From: Zerene cesonia
Taxonomy: Eukaryota > Arthropoda > Insecta > Lepidoptera > Pieridae
Assembly: GCF_012273895.1 (NCBI RefSeq)
Contig: NC_052127.1
Coordinates: 5,142,247 to 5,206,246 of the forward strand
Reading direction: 5' to 3'
Length of the DNA stretch: 64,000 nucleotides
Below, piece after piece: positions 1-12,399 of the stretch. A program made the position numbers and the translations under genes. Under the pieces are notes generated by a model. The model had not been told where the DNA came from and ran no database searches. It saw nothing but the letters and a program-made list of their open reading frames with translations. The stretch's first letter is position 1, and the number at the start of each line of letters is the position of its first letter.

Positions 1-230
1 TCGGTATTCTTAGAAATTGATCAGGTCGGATCCGATTCCTACCCTTCGAGCTTTAGATTTCATGAACTGATTATAATTAAGGTTTGAGACAATAAGGTCA
101 AGCAATACAAGGTGGCCGAAACTTGAATAAACTAACCACGAAACAATGGAGTTAGGTGAAAAGATTTTTTCACTATGAAAAATAATTTTTCTTTTGTATT
201 TATATCCCATATCTAATTTCGCCATATTGG

Positions 231-750
231 CGCCTACTATAGAAACACAGACGGCTCAAAGCGATTGTTTTATACCATGTAATGACCCCAAGTGTAATGT
301 ATGCTTTCTTGATATAAAAATATAATTTCTGTCACACTGTTATTGAATTAGTTTAGTACGGGCAGTAATGTATTTAATAACAGCCCTTTTATTACGTCAT
401 AAATAAAGTACGTCCAAGTATTCCAATAAAATTTCATGAAAGTACCAGGAGAGCAGAAGTCATAAAGAAGTATTTCAAAGAACCTCTAGCCTGTGTACGC
501 TGTAATTGCTTCCTCTATAGAAACGGCCGCGTTGTGTGAAGTGGCTAGCTAGGGTTGTCACATACGGTGCATAGTGTCGTATTTATAATAATCTAGTTGA
601 ATATTATAGAGATATAAATTATCTTTTCACTTTCTAGATAAGTGATGATTAGATTAAAAACGTAATACGGCATAACAAATTAACGAAAGTGCGCAGCGAA
701 AGTTAAAATTTTCACTGCGTAACTGAAAGTTAATAATAAGCTTATAATAA
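231..750. other. Non-coding, nothing recognised
   Basis: AT-rich, stops in all frames. Only a short piece, AAAGCGATTGTTTTATACC at about 257-275, resembles the element at 1340-1490. Confidence 0.6.
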
Positions 751-754
751 TACA

Positions 755-945
755 AGCTGACCCGGCGAACTTCGTACCGCCTTAGCCATATAATCTATGG
801 CTGTGAATGACATTGACATTTGTTACTCGCGTTTTTTAAAATATGCAAAATTAAATGTACATTTTTCAATATTTCCCGTGCCCGTACCGTGTCCCGCCCC
901 ACCCCGCCGTTCGGTCGTTCGGTATCGCCGCAACCGCGTTGTCTC
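755..945. repeat. GC-rich repeat remnant
   Basis: AGCTGACCCGGCGAACTTCG then ACCGCC start a segment that ends in a CCC/CGTTCGGTCGTTCGG-rich stretch, unlike the AT-rich flanks. Probably a mobile-element remnant, by its likeness to the CTAG-type starts. Confidence 0.4.
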
Positions 946-1339
946 TACATTTTAAATCTGTAATATCTTTTAAAATATTCAATTAAATTACATTCTGTAA
1001 AGGGCTATATTATTTTATTTGAATTGTAAAATTTATTAAAGGTACTTAATTAGATAAGGAATAACGCTGTATTGCTTAAAATCGCTTCGTAAGTAAGGTA
1101 AAGTTTCTCGTAAAAAATTAATGAAAAAAATTGGTTATTGTGGGTTATCCCTAAGAGATAAACATATACCATCGCGGACTTTTTTATAGACCTTTTTAAA
1201 GTGTACAATATTATAGAACATTATTTTGATCTACCACATATAGTTCAGCCAGCGTTTCCAATGAAAGCGCCAAAAAATGTTCTTTTTTCGACTTCACAGT
1301 AGAAATCTTGAATTTAATAGTGGTTTTCTAATATATTAA

Positions 1340-1490
1340 GCATGTTATTGTACTTTAAAACCCCTTCCTCTTGAATCACTCTATCTAATAAAAAAAAACT
1401 GCATCAAGATCCGTTGTGTAGTTTCCAAGATCTAAGAAAACATACAGACAGACGCGAAAAGCGACTTTGCTTTATACTATGTAAGGATAT
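1340..1490 (-). repeat. Dispersed short element (CTTGAATCACTCTA subtype)
   Basis: CCTTCCTCTTGAATCACTCT, GATCCGTTGTGTAGTTTCC and CGACTTTGCTTTATACTATG are shared with 29010-29185. The ORF starting nearby is not a gene. Confidence 0.65.
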
Positions 1491-1989
1491 AACAGTTAGC
1501 ACTAATATAAATTTAAAAGTTCTACTAACTCACATTATAAAGCATGAAGCTGATGTCTGGTGCATTTATACTAGATTTATGAGACAGATTTATTATGATT
1601 TAAAACATTATCTTTGGCAGCCCTACAATATATCGGCCCGTCGCTATTTAAATCCTGTGTGCAATTAGTGTTCCCTCCCATATCAGAAGCTCGCGATAAA
1701 CAGTTCAAGTGCATTTTTACGAAAATCAACTGTTAATATATACGAATTGTTATGGTATTAACCATTATAACATTGTAAACAATAAATTATGTTTATACGA
1801 TTGAATGTGTAATACATGTACGTGTATGTATGTGTTGCTCAAACAGACAAAGATTGTTGAAAAAATTGTAATAAACTTCTAGATTTTTCAATCTTATATT
1901 TTAAGAAGCTTGAACAAATTTTTCCATCGCAGCGAAAGACATAACAGAGGCAGAAAGACAACATATTAGGCACGCGGAAAACGCCGCGG

Positions 1990-2187
1990 GCATGTCGTCG
2001 AACTTTTGATTCTTGGACATGCCGGTTTCCTCACGATGTTTTCCTTCACCGTTTTAAGCAGTGGTGATGTTATTCACGTGTGCAGATAAATTGAAAAATC
2101 AATTTATTATCTGCGCGCTCGCCCGGTCTCGAACCCCGACTTAACGATTTTGAAGTCCAAGGTTCTCACCACTGCGCCACCACTGCT
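1990..2187 (-). mobile_element. tRNA-derived SINE (GAT-tailed family), 3' truncated
   Basis: On the minus strand starts AGCAGTGGTGG, with the A-box-like start GCGCAGTGGTGAGAACC, B-box GGTTCGAGACC and the shared body (AAACGGTGAAGGAAAACATC). The distal third is missing. Confidence 0.82.
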
Positions 2188-2189
2188 TA

Positions 2190-3585
2190 TGTATTATATT
2201 ATTCCGGAATTCAATATAGTAGTTTGCAAACTGTATCTAATCTAATTTCATGTTCCCGCAGCGTTCCTGCTTTATTTGCTAATCACGTTTTGAAATCTCT
2301 CAAACTTTGTTACCTCGGATTCAGTGGTTGTGTGTTTAACTCCATTTTGTGGAAGTGGTTTATAATCCAGGTTAAACTGAAAAGAGTAAGCAACTGTTTT
2401 GAAGTGCTGCTAGAATTAAGCGGTCTGGAATGTGGCCTAGAGTTTTTAATTTGTTATATTATATGTTACAGTTAAAGCTTTTGAATGGCCAAAAAGATAG
2501 TTGACTGCAAACATTAGTATATAGTGATTTTGAGAGACGCATGCAGTTAAAATTGTTTTAACTGATTTTTTAATTTAAGAGTGGTTTTAACTAAGGTTGT
2601 TTAAAATTACTTTTAACATTAAAATACTGTTAAATCACCAAAAAAATGACTGCAAAATTCAGCTGAAACTTGACGGTACAAAATGAATATGCATGCAAAT
2701 CGTTTCGATTCGCTTCGCTTCGCTCGCTTGGCTAGTGCGCCGGTTTAAAGTCGACATAAAACGCGCGTAGCTTTGCTGTCTCGAACCCCTTTTTATACTA
2801 AAAATTATGTAGGTACTATGTCATAAACATTTTATTGGTTATTTTTGCAAAATTTTTGCATTGGAAAGTTGTTTTTTCGTCTATGAGTTTTCACTGTAAC
2901 ATATTCGTATGTGTGTGTGTGTGTATGTGTGCAGACCGTTTTCTGCATAGATATCTACCTATCAAGCAAGAATCTTGGAATAGATCTTTTATTTTAAAAG
3001 GAATGTAACATTAATCGGAATTTAACAATCTGTCCATGACAATATATGATTTACCCAATACAATATCAGGAGGTAAGTGGAGTCTTTAGGATAAAGTTTT
3101 ATAAAGCAATAGGGTGTAGACTTAATCAGTTATATACGGACGAACAGCCAGTTACTAATAACAATAAGATGTCCCAACGCTCGCTGATCAAACACTAGCG
3201 CAAGTAACTGTCACTATGAATAAAACATAAATACGTCATTATTCTGAAGCTGAAATGACGACATTTATGCAGCAAATCTCAAACTATGAATTATTTATAT
3301 AGGCTGTCTCCGTCTAGCACGGGGAAGGTGTATCTCCGTCTCAATCGGCACGGGGCCTTACATAAATGTTCGTGTATACAAGCTTTATAATTCCCGCATA
3401 CAATTTGTCTTAGACTGGGCTGGATTACCTGAAATTTATGGAAATTTCTAGATTATTATTTATACTTGTACACCGGTAATCTATCTGTGTCCCCCTAATC
3501 TTATATCTGGAAGATAGTGAAGTTTGCTAGCCTGAGGCTATATAAAGCATTTCATATGATTTCTGGATTCTCTTTCAGTCAGACG
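2190..3585. other. Non-coding, no gene seen
   Basis: An 83-codon frame at 2224-2475 has no recognisable family. A TG run lies at about 2910-2930 and a GC-richer patch at 3302-3360 repeats CTCCGTCT and CACGGGG. Confidence 0.5.
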
Positions 3586-3780
3586 TAGATTTTAACACGC
3601 TTTTATTAGCTTCACCTTCATGTATGTATGCTTGTAAGCAACTAGTCAGTTGCTTAGTTGGCTTTAGACTCAATTTTGATCTACATTAAACGGACAGATT
3701 TAAAATCATTGTACGGTTACTAAGGATCAGTGAGAATGCAACAATTTCATGACATTATCTTATTATCCTGTTTAGGATCG
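3586..3780 (+). repeat. Dispersed repeat shared with 56.6 kb
   Basis: GCTTCACCTTCATGTATGTA, ACATTAAACGGACAGATTT, TAAGGATCAGTGAGAATGCA and CATGACATTATCTTATTATC match, with changes, 56625-56785. Confidence 0.6.
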
Positions 3781-5068
3781 CAGGGATTAAATAATTTCCT
3801 AACGTATACCTTGTATATGAGCAAGTGACAGACTTTAATTTCCTATAAGTAATCGTATTTCTTAGTATTTAAACTATATTAATTATTTGATACTGAACCC
3901 AGAACTTTATCGCTCACACACTTATAGTATACAGAAGCGGTCATGGCTATAGAAGTTAAACAAACAGATATAATTCACACATGCAACACTAATTTGTTAA
4001 TTACGAAAGCTTAGGAATGAGTTATGCGATTACTATGAGTGTAGCAAAAAGTTGTTTATTTAAATCGTAGTTGTTTTAAAATTGTAGACAGCTGTCACAA
4101 GTCAAACAAAAAATTGCGTAATTATTTTATATGGATTCTAAATAAGACCGGTTGACAACAATTTTCAAGTGCAAAACGAATCATGTCAATTCACAATCAC
4201 GATTATAAAGGGGGCACTGAAAAACAGCGCTGTCAATGTTCTTAACATTGCAGCATAGGCTGAGTTATTCCTTTTTGTCAGGGTCGCTTTAACACTCCTC
4301 ATATCTGATGCTTTTCTTCTTCTGTTGTGTAATTTTATGCCTATGTATTCATCTATCTGTTGCTTTTTATTCGTATAATTTCTTTCATTAGTTTGTTGTA
4401 CTGTCTCTGATAAATAACTGGTTCCTTCTTTCCTTCAATCGGTTGAAGAACCTCCTTCGTTTTTTGGATTGTCAGTTGAAAATGTACAATTGATATTTCA
4501 TACCAAACGTACATATTTGTTACGTTCCCAAGACGAATAAAATTAAGTCTCTTTATTCTAATATAGGAAAGGCCATAACGTTATTTCGGTCAGAACTAAA
4601 GATAATTCAAAAAAAAAAACTGCGAGAAAAGTTGTTACTTATATTTTTCAGTATTTAAAATTCCTGTAATGTCAACTGTCAAGTCAACGTACGACCGGAT
4701 ATAATATCATTCAGTGTTGCTATGACATTAATTAACAAGTACTTATGATACAACATATTAAATTATAATTATTTTAATTAAATAATTCATAAAATCACTT
4801 TTTTTACATAAAAAATATCATTTAAATGTATATGTTTTTACTAGAGACATTGGTTTAAAAAGTATTTTACTAACTTAATGCGATTTTTTTAAGGGTAACT
4901 CCAGTAATTACTAAAAAACCACATAATCGAGTACCGGAAATGAATTCATTCAATAAACAGTTTATTATTTTATATAATTTTACGTCGGCTTTAACGCTTC
5001 AAACTAAAACCGTATAAAAAACAAACTAATTGTATTAGTAAGTTTTTCATAAGTCATGTTTCTAGACG

Positions 5069-5296
5069 CTACTTAAACACTTCAGGTATAATCTTGCCAT
5101 TGTTCTTTGGAATAGTTAGTCCAGTAACAATGAGCATATTTTCGTCGTAGGCCCAAAGCTCCGATATTATAAGGCCCTGGGTGTGATATTTTAAACAGTA
5201 ACCACGATATTTTAAAGCAGTATTTATTCCAGTGTGGGAAAGAGTTGGCGCTAGAGGACCTATATAGGTCTGTAATTTTTCCACACTGGAATATAA
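5069..5296 (-). other. Unrecognised possible coding fragment
   Basis: A 71-codon frame, after a possible acceptor ATATTCCAG at 5288, reads with normal amino-acid composition (CLKYHTQGLIISELWAYDEN near the middle, TIPKNNGKIIPEVFK at the end) and stops at 5069. I do not recognise it; it has no partner exon nearby. It overlaps an inverted repeat, so chance or a repeat origin is equally possible. Confidence 0.22.
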
Positions 5297-6048
5297 ATGC
5301 TTTAATATGTGATTGTTACCCCCAGGATGATGTATGATGGATTTGAGTTGAGCTATTTTGAAATTATTAAAGTTATCTATTTCATGAAATCAGAAATGGC
5401 CGTACTATATATTTCTTTGTAATATGAGTGTACATCTAATAGCACTCGAATCAATAAACAAAGATATTGGAAAACTAAGGACTTTAAAACGATAGAATAA
5501 CACTCCTTGAGTAAATAAATTGGAAATTTTCTCTAATTGAAGGTTAAAAGTAACAATAGAATGTCGATTTGTTCGCATCATCTCGAAAACGAAATAACAA
5601 AAACGCGTACAAGTTCTATGAATAGTGTATTAATGTTTCTTTAGGGAATAAATCGTTGCCAATAAATAATAAATTTTTTGTGCCCCTGATATAAAAGAAT
5701 GTCCGAAAAATAATATAAATTTATATTTATAGACGTTTAGTAAAAACTGTAGTGCTTACTGATTTTAGTTGCTACATGTAAAACAAATTCTTTTTGTTTT
5801 AAATCGAAAGTAATTTCATTAAGAAATTTATTTAGGTTTAAAAGGAATGATAACAAGAATGATTTCATAATCATTTGCAAGGGACCGCGCAGTACCGGGC
5901 AAGGAGACTTCTCGGAGACCAGGTCGCAATTCGGAGTTTTAGCGCTACGTTATAAGTGCCTATAAAATTTTTATCAATGAGACGAATGCGATATTCATCT
6001 ATACCATAATCCCACGCATTTATTACACGTTTATATATTATTAAAAAG

Positions 6049-6349
6049 CAGTGGTGGCTCAGTGGTGAGAACCTCGGACTTCAAAATCGATAAGTCCAGG
6101 TTCGAGACTGGGACGAGCTTGCAGGAAATAAATTGATTTTTCAATTTATCTGCACATTTATCTGCACATAACATCACCACAGCTTAAAACGGTGAAGGAA
6201 AACATCCTGAGGACACCGGCATGTCCAAGAATCAAAACTTCGACGACATACTACATCACCCAAACCCGAACTTGGCCAGCGTGGTGGATTATGGACCCCC
6301 ATAGAAGGCCTGTGTCCCAGCAGCAGGAACATATATGGGCTGATGATGA
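6049..6349 (+). mobile_element. tRNA-derived SINE (GAT-tailed family), full length
   Basis: Starts GCAGTGGTGGCTCAGTGG (A-box) with B-box GGTTCGAGACT, a body shared with the other copies (GTGAAGGAAAACATC, CATGTCCAAGAATC, GTGGTGGATTATGG) and a GATGAT end. No convincing target duplication. Confidence 0.88.
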
Positions 6350-6419
6350 AACATATTTCTGTGTGTATCATAGTAGAATCAACTTTTTCTCTTTCATTCT
6401 CTTCTCTTCCATTTCTAAC

Positions 6420-7877
6420 TGAAAACCCTATACAGATTTCATAATTCCAAATTACTTTCAGAGTTATTGGCCCGAAAATCGTATCACGTTAGCACCCGCA
6501 GGCTATCGGCTACAGCACCCAAAAAATAATGGTTCTAAGAAATCCTTCATTGAAGAAGCAATTCGTTTAAGTACCACTCCGCATTCATAACGTAATAAGA
6601 TTTCAGACAATACTAAGTCTGGTATTACCATGGTTATTATTCTTCTAGACGGGGCTTATTTTTATAGGTTTATGACTAAAACATTCATAACGCTTAATAT
6701 CTGCATAGAGTGATGAGTTTAGATACTTTATTTGATTTCTTTATGAAGGTTTATTCATGTGACACAATATAGTTCTTGCTATGACTATCAGCTATTTTAA
6801 CATGCAGATAACTGTATGGAGACTAAATTAGCTGGAAATAGTTATTGGTAAATTCATGGTCAAGCAGGTTTGTCTGCCTTTTTAAGTTTCTCAATTGCAA
6901 ATAAATATTATATGTATGTTTTAGTGTTAATAGTTAAAAGGTACTTAGCTCATTGGAGTTATGTAACATGATCGATAATACTATATTAAATACTTGTCAA
7001 TTTAATTAAAATAATTCACTGCTCCCTTCAAATAAAGCGTGTCCTTTTTAAATAATCCAAAATTCTACATTTCAATATAAATTTCGCCAACTCTCTATCT
7101 TAATCTACTCTGTACTATAAACTATATGAAAGCGTGTTTTCTCAAAGTCACAATAAACGGAATAAACATTTTCCTTGGCGCTCCTTGAAATAAGATTTAA
7201 TTGTGTAAGCGATATTCTTGCTTTTAAGAATTTTCTTTGACAGGTAATCTTTTAGTTTATGGTCGTTCAAGCTTTCAAATATTACTCTTTAATTGCGCCC
7301 TAAATGAAGTTGAGTTGAGTTGAGAATTTATTCTTTTATTTTAAATTTAAGACTTACTGGGAATGACCGATGTTTAGTAGAATATAAGCAAAAAATATTT
7401 CAGAATAAAACGTAAATAATACAAAAGATTTAAATGAATAAAAGTCTGCGTGAGTATAAATCACTCAAAACTCAAAATAAATAAAATTGCAATCATCTAG
7501 AAACTGTCCTTCCTCCCTGATCTCTATGTATTGTCTGTTTTTGTCGATTTGGTTTTCATAACAATTTTTGCAAATTACTTGAAGTAAGATTTAGGATAAC
7601 TATCGATTATAAAAACCTGTAAGTCACCATTTTAAAAGAGTAACCACAGAGAATTTCCTGTAGATACTGTTTTCAGAACCGGTGTTCAATGGTAAAAGCG
7701 TGTTAAAACGATTCAAAATTGCTTCTAGAGAAGTCTTATTCTATTAATAAATGTTTGAGTTTGTACATAAAAATGTTTCAGTTTGATAGACGTAAAAGCA
7801 TAACAAAGAGATAGATATTTTTTACATTTATAATTCTATCCGAGATTCGTGATCTTTGTAAACTGCGAACATTCACT
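6420..7877. other. Non-coding, nothing recognised
   Basis: AT-rich without splice-bounded reading frames or repeats that I can match elsewhere in the window. Confidence 0.5.
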
Positions 7878-8062
7878 ATCATCATCAGCCCATGTATGTT
7901 CCCACTGCTGGGACACAGGCCTCCTATGAGGATTCAGGCCATAATCCACCACGCTGGCCAAGTGCGGGTTGGCAGATGTCACATGTCGTCGAACTTTTTT
8001 TATTCTCGGACATGCCGGTTTCCTCACGATGTTTTCCTTCACCGTTTTAAGCAATGGTAATG
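7878..8062 (-). mobile_element. tRNA-derived SINE (GAT-tailed family), 5' truncated
   Basis: Begins ATCATCATCAGCCCATGTAT (tail and end of the body, reversed) and ends after CACCGTTTTAAGCAATGG. The tRNA part is missing. Confidence 0.82.
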
Positions 8063-8884
8063 TTATTTATCTACACATTTACCAAGCTACTTGAAATATT
8101 GGTGAAATAACACTGAATTCGAGAAGATAATGTGAACGCAGAAGCAAACTGTGGGGAAACGCCTTATATATAACAACTGGTATTTACATATATCGAATTT
8201 CCTAGTAAAGTCTTCTTTCCTTTCGGGGAATACAAGCCCGATGTTAATGTTTTATAAATGTGGGTCGTTAGTCAAATAACATTGTTATAAACTACCCTTT
8301 CAAATTATAAATACACCGCCGAAAATTATACAATAACTCCAAAACCGTACAAATGTACAAACACAAAAACAGTTAATGTAAAATAACATCCATTAATTTC
8401 TATTTACATTGTCAGACGGAAGTACACCTTATGAGTAATGCATAGAGCTTATATTTAAATGCGGAGATGTTTTCTCGTAATTAGTGATTCGGTTTTTCGG
8501 TTGGATACTTTTATTGTTTTTAGATATCATTGCCACAGCTAAACAGGTTGTTTTAAATTATGTAACTGTCCGTTTATCACGTATTTTATTAAGAACTTCA
8601 AGCACATACATGTTATTATAAATGGTTCTAATAAAAACCGTAATAAAGCTATTGATATACTAGTTTCTATTACGAACAATAAGTAGGAAACAAATAAGAA
8701 AATAGCGTATTAGTAGGTTTCGTTGAAATATATTTTGAGTGTGTTTTATTTTCTTAATACGGACATCTTTTGTAAAAGTTAGAATATACAATATTCAGAT
8801 TATTGTAGTAACAATAAAACAGTAGTGTTTTTAGAATAATTTCCATTAAGATTGTACCCAAGTATCGAGCACGCTGCGCAAATA

Positions 8885-8938
8885 CTACGGAGCACTTGCT
8901 ACGAGCGTTCTACGGTGATTCGTAGCAGGTGTCCGTAG
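8885..8938. other. Predicted hairpin (CTACGGA / TGCTACGA stems)
   Basis: CTACGGA (8885-8891) and TGCTACGA (8897-8904) pair with TCGTAGCA (8920-8927) and TCCGTAG (8932-8938) around a 15-base loop, with a 5/4 internal loop. Local GC content is well above the surroundings. Confidence 0.55.
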
Positions 8939-9681
8939 CCTGTCTACCGTAGCAAATCCATTTGTAGCCGTTTGCTTAAACGGAGACTGAGGTCTAGGCT
9001 TATTAATTTATTTAAATAATTTGCAATGGGTTGATTGGATCATTCTGCTGTCTCTTTCGCTTTCCATTAATTTGGTATAAGGTAGAAAGAGACAATTGAG
9101 TCGTTAGTTTAAATATAAAATATATTTTAACTATATATTATTCAACTTTACGCGCTATTCTGAATTGCTTTTAATTATTAAAATGTCTATTAATTCTGTA
9201 TAATACTCATGGCTGAATTATGTATAAGACCGGTATATTAAATATGTTAATTTAATGATGAATTTATGGAATAGAGCTATTCTTTTATCATTTCAAACTG
9301 CCTATCTTAGAATTACATCTAGTGGTAATGTATAAATAAATATGCTCCTATCAATGAAATTTAAGAGATGAATGAAAAAAACTTATTGCACTAAAACAGA
9401 GCATAATCGCCTTATCGCGTTAGCGATTTCTTACAGGCAATGTTATTTTCATAATCATAATAAATTCTGCACTTTTGACAATAAAGTGAAATCGTAAAAT
9501 CAAACACAAGAAAATGCTTCCTTTATAATCTTCATACAGATGAAATTCATATAGTCGATACTTCAAAGTTACTCGTTGCAAATTAGGGCGCAGTAGAGTC
9601 CAGGTGTTGCTGTTATTAACGTATTTTATATAGCATAAACGTGAGAGAAAGCCTTGCGTACACTGAACAGTGAATAGCTAA

Positions 9682-10003
9682 TTTTTTTAAGTTATCGTTG
9701 GCAAGGGAGCTGGTGGGTCGCTTGATGGTAAACGCTACCACCGCCCACCGTACATTTCAAGAGGCGTAAGGTCGATTGGAGACCATACACCTCTCCAAAT
9801 GGATTGCCGACTTCAAATTGGAAAGGGATAAAGAAAGGATTATCGAGAGGGAAAAAGGAAAGGGAAGGAAAAAAGTACTGGGAAGGGTAAGGAAAAGGAT
9901 ATGGGCCTCCGGCTCCCGCACTCACCGAACGAAACATAGCAATACGTTATTTCACGCCGGTCTTCTGTGGGTCGTGCCGAAGCGTGCTCGACTACCACAT
10001 TAA
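9682..10003 (+). repeat. Hairpin-bearing dispersed repeat (CCACCGCCCA family)
   Basis: Shares GGTGGGTCGC, GATGGTAAACGCTACCACC, a central inverted repeat around GGCGTAAGGTC, AAATGGATTGCCGACTTC, purine-rich GGAAAGGGAAGG, GGCCTCCGGCTC and GCCGAAGCGTGCTCGAC with the other copies. Likely a non-autonomous retroelement; the machinery is unknown. Confidence 0.82.
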
Positions 10004-10712
10004 AAAAAATAATAATTAAATAATTATAGTAACAATTGTTGTGTTTGTATACAAGTATTCAAGTAACAAAATATTTAATATTTGACTAAAAGCATACCTT
10101 ACAGAAATATTTCAACATAGTTATGTAATAATCAGTAACAAATTTGATATAAACATTTAATAAAAGCCTCATTTTATCAATGTTTTGATAATTTCAACAC
10201 ATGGAATATAACATGATTGAGACTGGGTTACGTATTTCACAGTTTTTGTGTCTCGTTTAACCTTTATTTCGCAGTTTTCATCTAAGTTACATTACGACTA
10301 TTATATTCTTTGAAAACCTTAGCGTCACGATGGTAGGCGATGTTGTTACATGAATAATAAGGAAATGCGTAAACGAATTGTGCTCACGTTTCGTTTATCC
10401 CCTGAAGATAAGTCAAAAGTGTTTATTATGGCATTATTTGAAGTTAAATTAATTTTCTGAAATTTGATTTTGAAAATATATCTTAAATTCAAGAACGATG
10501 GTTCGTATTCTAATGCTTATTGGATCTTGGATTGGATTTATTAAGGACAGTATAAGAAATGTTAAAAAAGCCAGAGCCCAAAAAAAAACCAAGCAATCAA
10601 GGTCAAACTGTAGTTCTGCTGGTCATATCTACACAATTACTAACATATGTTGAAAGAACCATACACCATGAGCTATATGTGAGATTTGTTCTTATTTACT
10701 TCATGTTATACG

Positions 10713-10868
10713 TCACTAGCGGTCCGCCCCGGCTTCGCCCGTGGTACATATAGCCTGTAGCCTTCCTCAAAATGGGCTATCTAACACTGAAAGGATTTCT
10801 CAGTAGTTCCTGAGATAAGTGCGTTCAAATAAATAAACAAACTCTTCAGCTGTTTAATATTAGTATAG
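10713..10868 (-). mobile_element. CTAG-type short element (GGCTTCGCCC subtype)
   Basis: CACTAGCGGTCCGCCCCGG, CTTCGCCCGTGGTACATATA and an outer end TTCAGCTGTTTAATATTAG. It matches 22493-22692 closely. Confidence 0.75.
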
Positions 10869-11126
10869 AAAAATAGATTAACAGTGTAGTTCAGTGTGTG
10901 ACAATCTTAAAATATAATTACAATTCAGCAAGGCGACGTGAATATTACATTATTGAATATGCAATAATGCGTTTAACATGAACATTTAACTAATTATAAA
11001 TCAAGTAGAAATATATTGTAACCTGACAGTTTTTACATTCAAATTTATTTACAATAGTAATTTGGTGTGCGTGAAACATTAAAATTTCACGTAAATTGTT
11101 TGTATACGATAACACGATTTTGGATT

Positions 11127-11190
11127 TTGGATTGCCTGGTAGAGATCGCTAGCGATAAGGCCAGCTTCAGTGCCTGTTAAATATAGTGTT
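11127..11190 (+). repeat. LINE/SINE-like 3' tail, short fragment
   Basis: GATTGCCTGGTAGAGATCGC then TAGCGATAAGGCCAGCTTC. A more diverged relative (TTGCCTTGCAGAGATTGCTG) lies at about 24460-24510. Confidence 0.6.
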
Positions 11191-11454
11191 CAATTGATCA
11201 GCAGGAGACGTTTTTTAGAACGATAGAGCATAAAATAATAGTCACTGTGAATGAGCTGAGCGCAGGTGGTACAGAAACTAAACCTTTTTGAGCTTTTTTA
11301 TACATCGATATATTCGTCATAATATTTAAAAAGATGCCTTGCAAGGTTCTATGAGGTAAAAGTTTGACCTACGATTAAATTGCATTGGGCTTAAAATAGA
11401 ACAAAGAGAAATATTAGTAAAACGCTTATAGTCCATTTAAATGTACTGGATTAT

Positions 11455-11645
11455 AGGGAACTAGACGCTCGTCCCGGCTCCGCCCTGATATCAAGATTTC
11501 TGTTTTATCCCAAGGGAACATTACGTCGGGATAAGAAGTAACTTACGATCCTAGTCAGCTGACCCTGACTGTACCAAATTTCATCAAACTCCGTTCAGTC
11601 GTTTCAGCATGATTGACGGAGTAACATCCAAACAAACAAACTTAG
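11455..11645 (-). mobile_element. CTAG-type short element, adjacent copy
   Basis: CTCGTCCCGGCTCCGCCC, ATCAAACTCCGTTCAGTCG and AACAAACAAACTTAGACATT are the general layout of this class in reverse orientation. It abuts the next element at 11650. Confidence 0.55.
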
Positions 11646-11649
11646 ACAT

Positions 11650-11862
11650 TTATAACACCAAATGCGCCCCGCGATTTCACCCGCGTAAGTTCATATCCCT
11701 TAGGAATATCGGGATAAAAAGTTGCCTATATCTTATTCTAGTTGTCCAGCTGTCTACGTACCAATTTCATTGCAATCGGTTCAGTAGTTTTTGCTTGAAA
11801 GAGCAAGAAACACATACACACACATCCTTACAAACTTTCGCAGTTATAATATTAATTGGACT
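11650..11862 (-). mobile_element. Helitron-like non-autonomous element
   Basis: Reverse copy with hairpin CGCGG-GTGAAA-TCGCG, ATCCCTTAGGAATATCGGG, AGTTGTCCAGCTGTCTACGT and a 5' end of CAATTAATATTATAACTGCG type. Confidence 0.78.
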
Positions 11863-12274
11863 AGAGTGATAGTGTGATTTATTTTGTAACACCCATTGGA
11901 AATCAATATGTAGGAAGGAGCATGGAATTATATATTGATGAACAATTAATTTCCAGGAAATTTTATCAAACGAATTATCAAAAGTAATACTAATAATTCC
12001 AATGAACTGTGCTGTGATTCTGAAACGGCAACAATCCATGGATTATCATTTTCGATATATTCATTACAGCTATAGTAGGCTCTCTAAACGTATAAATTTT
12101 CCGAATATATTTCGAATACGGAACGATTATTTAATTTATAGATAGATTAATTCCCCGATATAGCTATTATAACACAATTCTCGACAAAGATTAAACTCCT
12201 ATCTATTCAAACGCATGATTACATAATCAGCCTAACATATTATACCTATTATATATTCGAAACCCAGCTTATTA

Positions 12275-12395
12275 AAAATAAAAATAAAAATAGTTTATTT
12301 CATTTCCAACTTTACAAAATATGGAGTAGTAGGGACCTCCTAGTAAGTTTAAGAAAAAACCTGTGTCAGGAGGACCCGCTCTTCCTTAACTTAAG
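12275..12395 (-). repeat. Retroelement 3' end with TTTTA-type tail, copy 1
   Basis: On the plus strand, AAAATAAAAATAAAAATAG, TTTATTTCATTTCCAACTTT, ATGGAGTAGTAGGGACCTCC and CCTGTGTCAGGAGGACCC; reversed, an element 3' end with an A/T-rich tail. Confidence 0.7.
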
Positions 12396-12399
12396 TATT

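Noticed and set aside
5069..5296. Terminal exon of a nuclease-like or other gene
   Set aside because: A weak likeness of the TGL..P.NNGK end to DNA/RNA non-specific endonucleases was not enough; no partner exon and key motifs not visible. Listed only as a low-confidence fragment.
9040..9100. Hairpin GTCTCTTTC ... GAAAGAGAC as a miRNA precursor
   Set aside because: Only nine paired bases with a long loop; such pairs are expected by chance at this composition.
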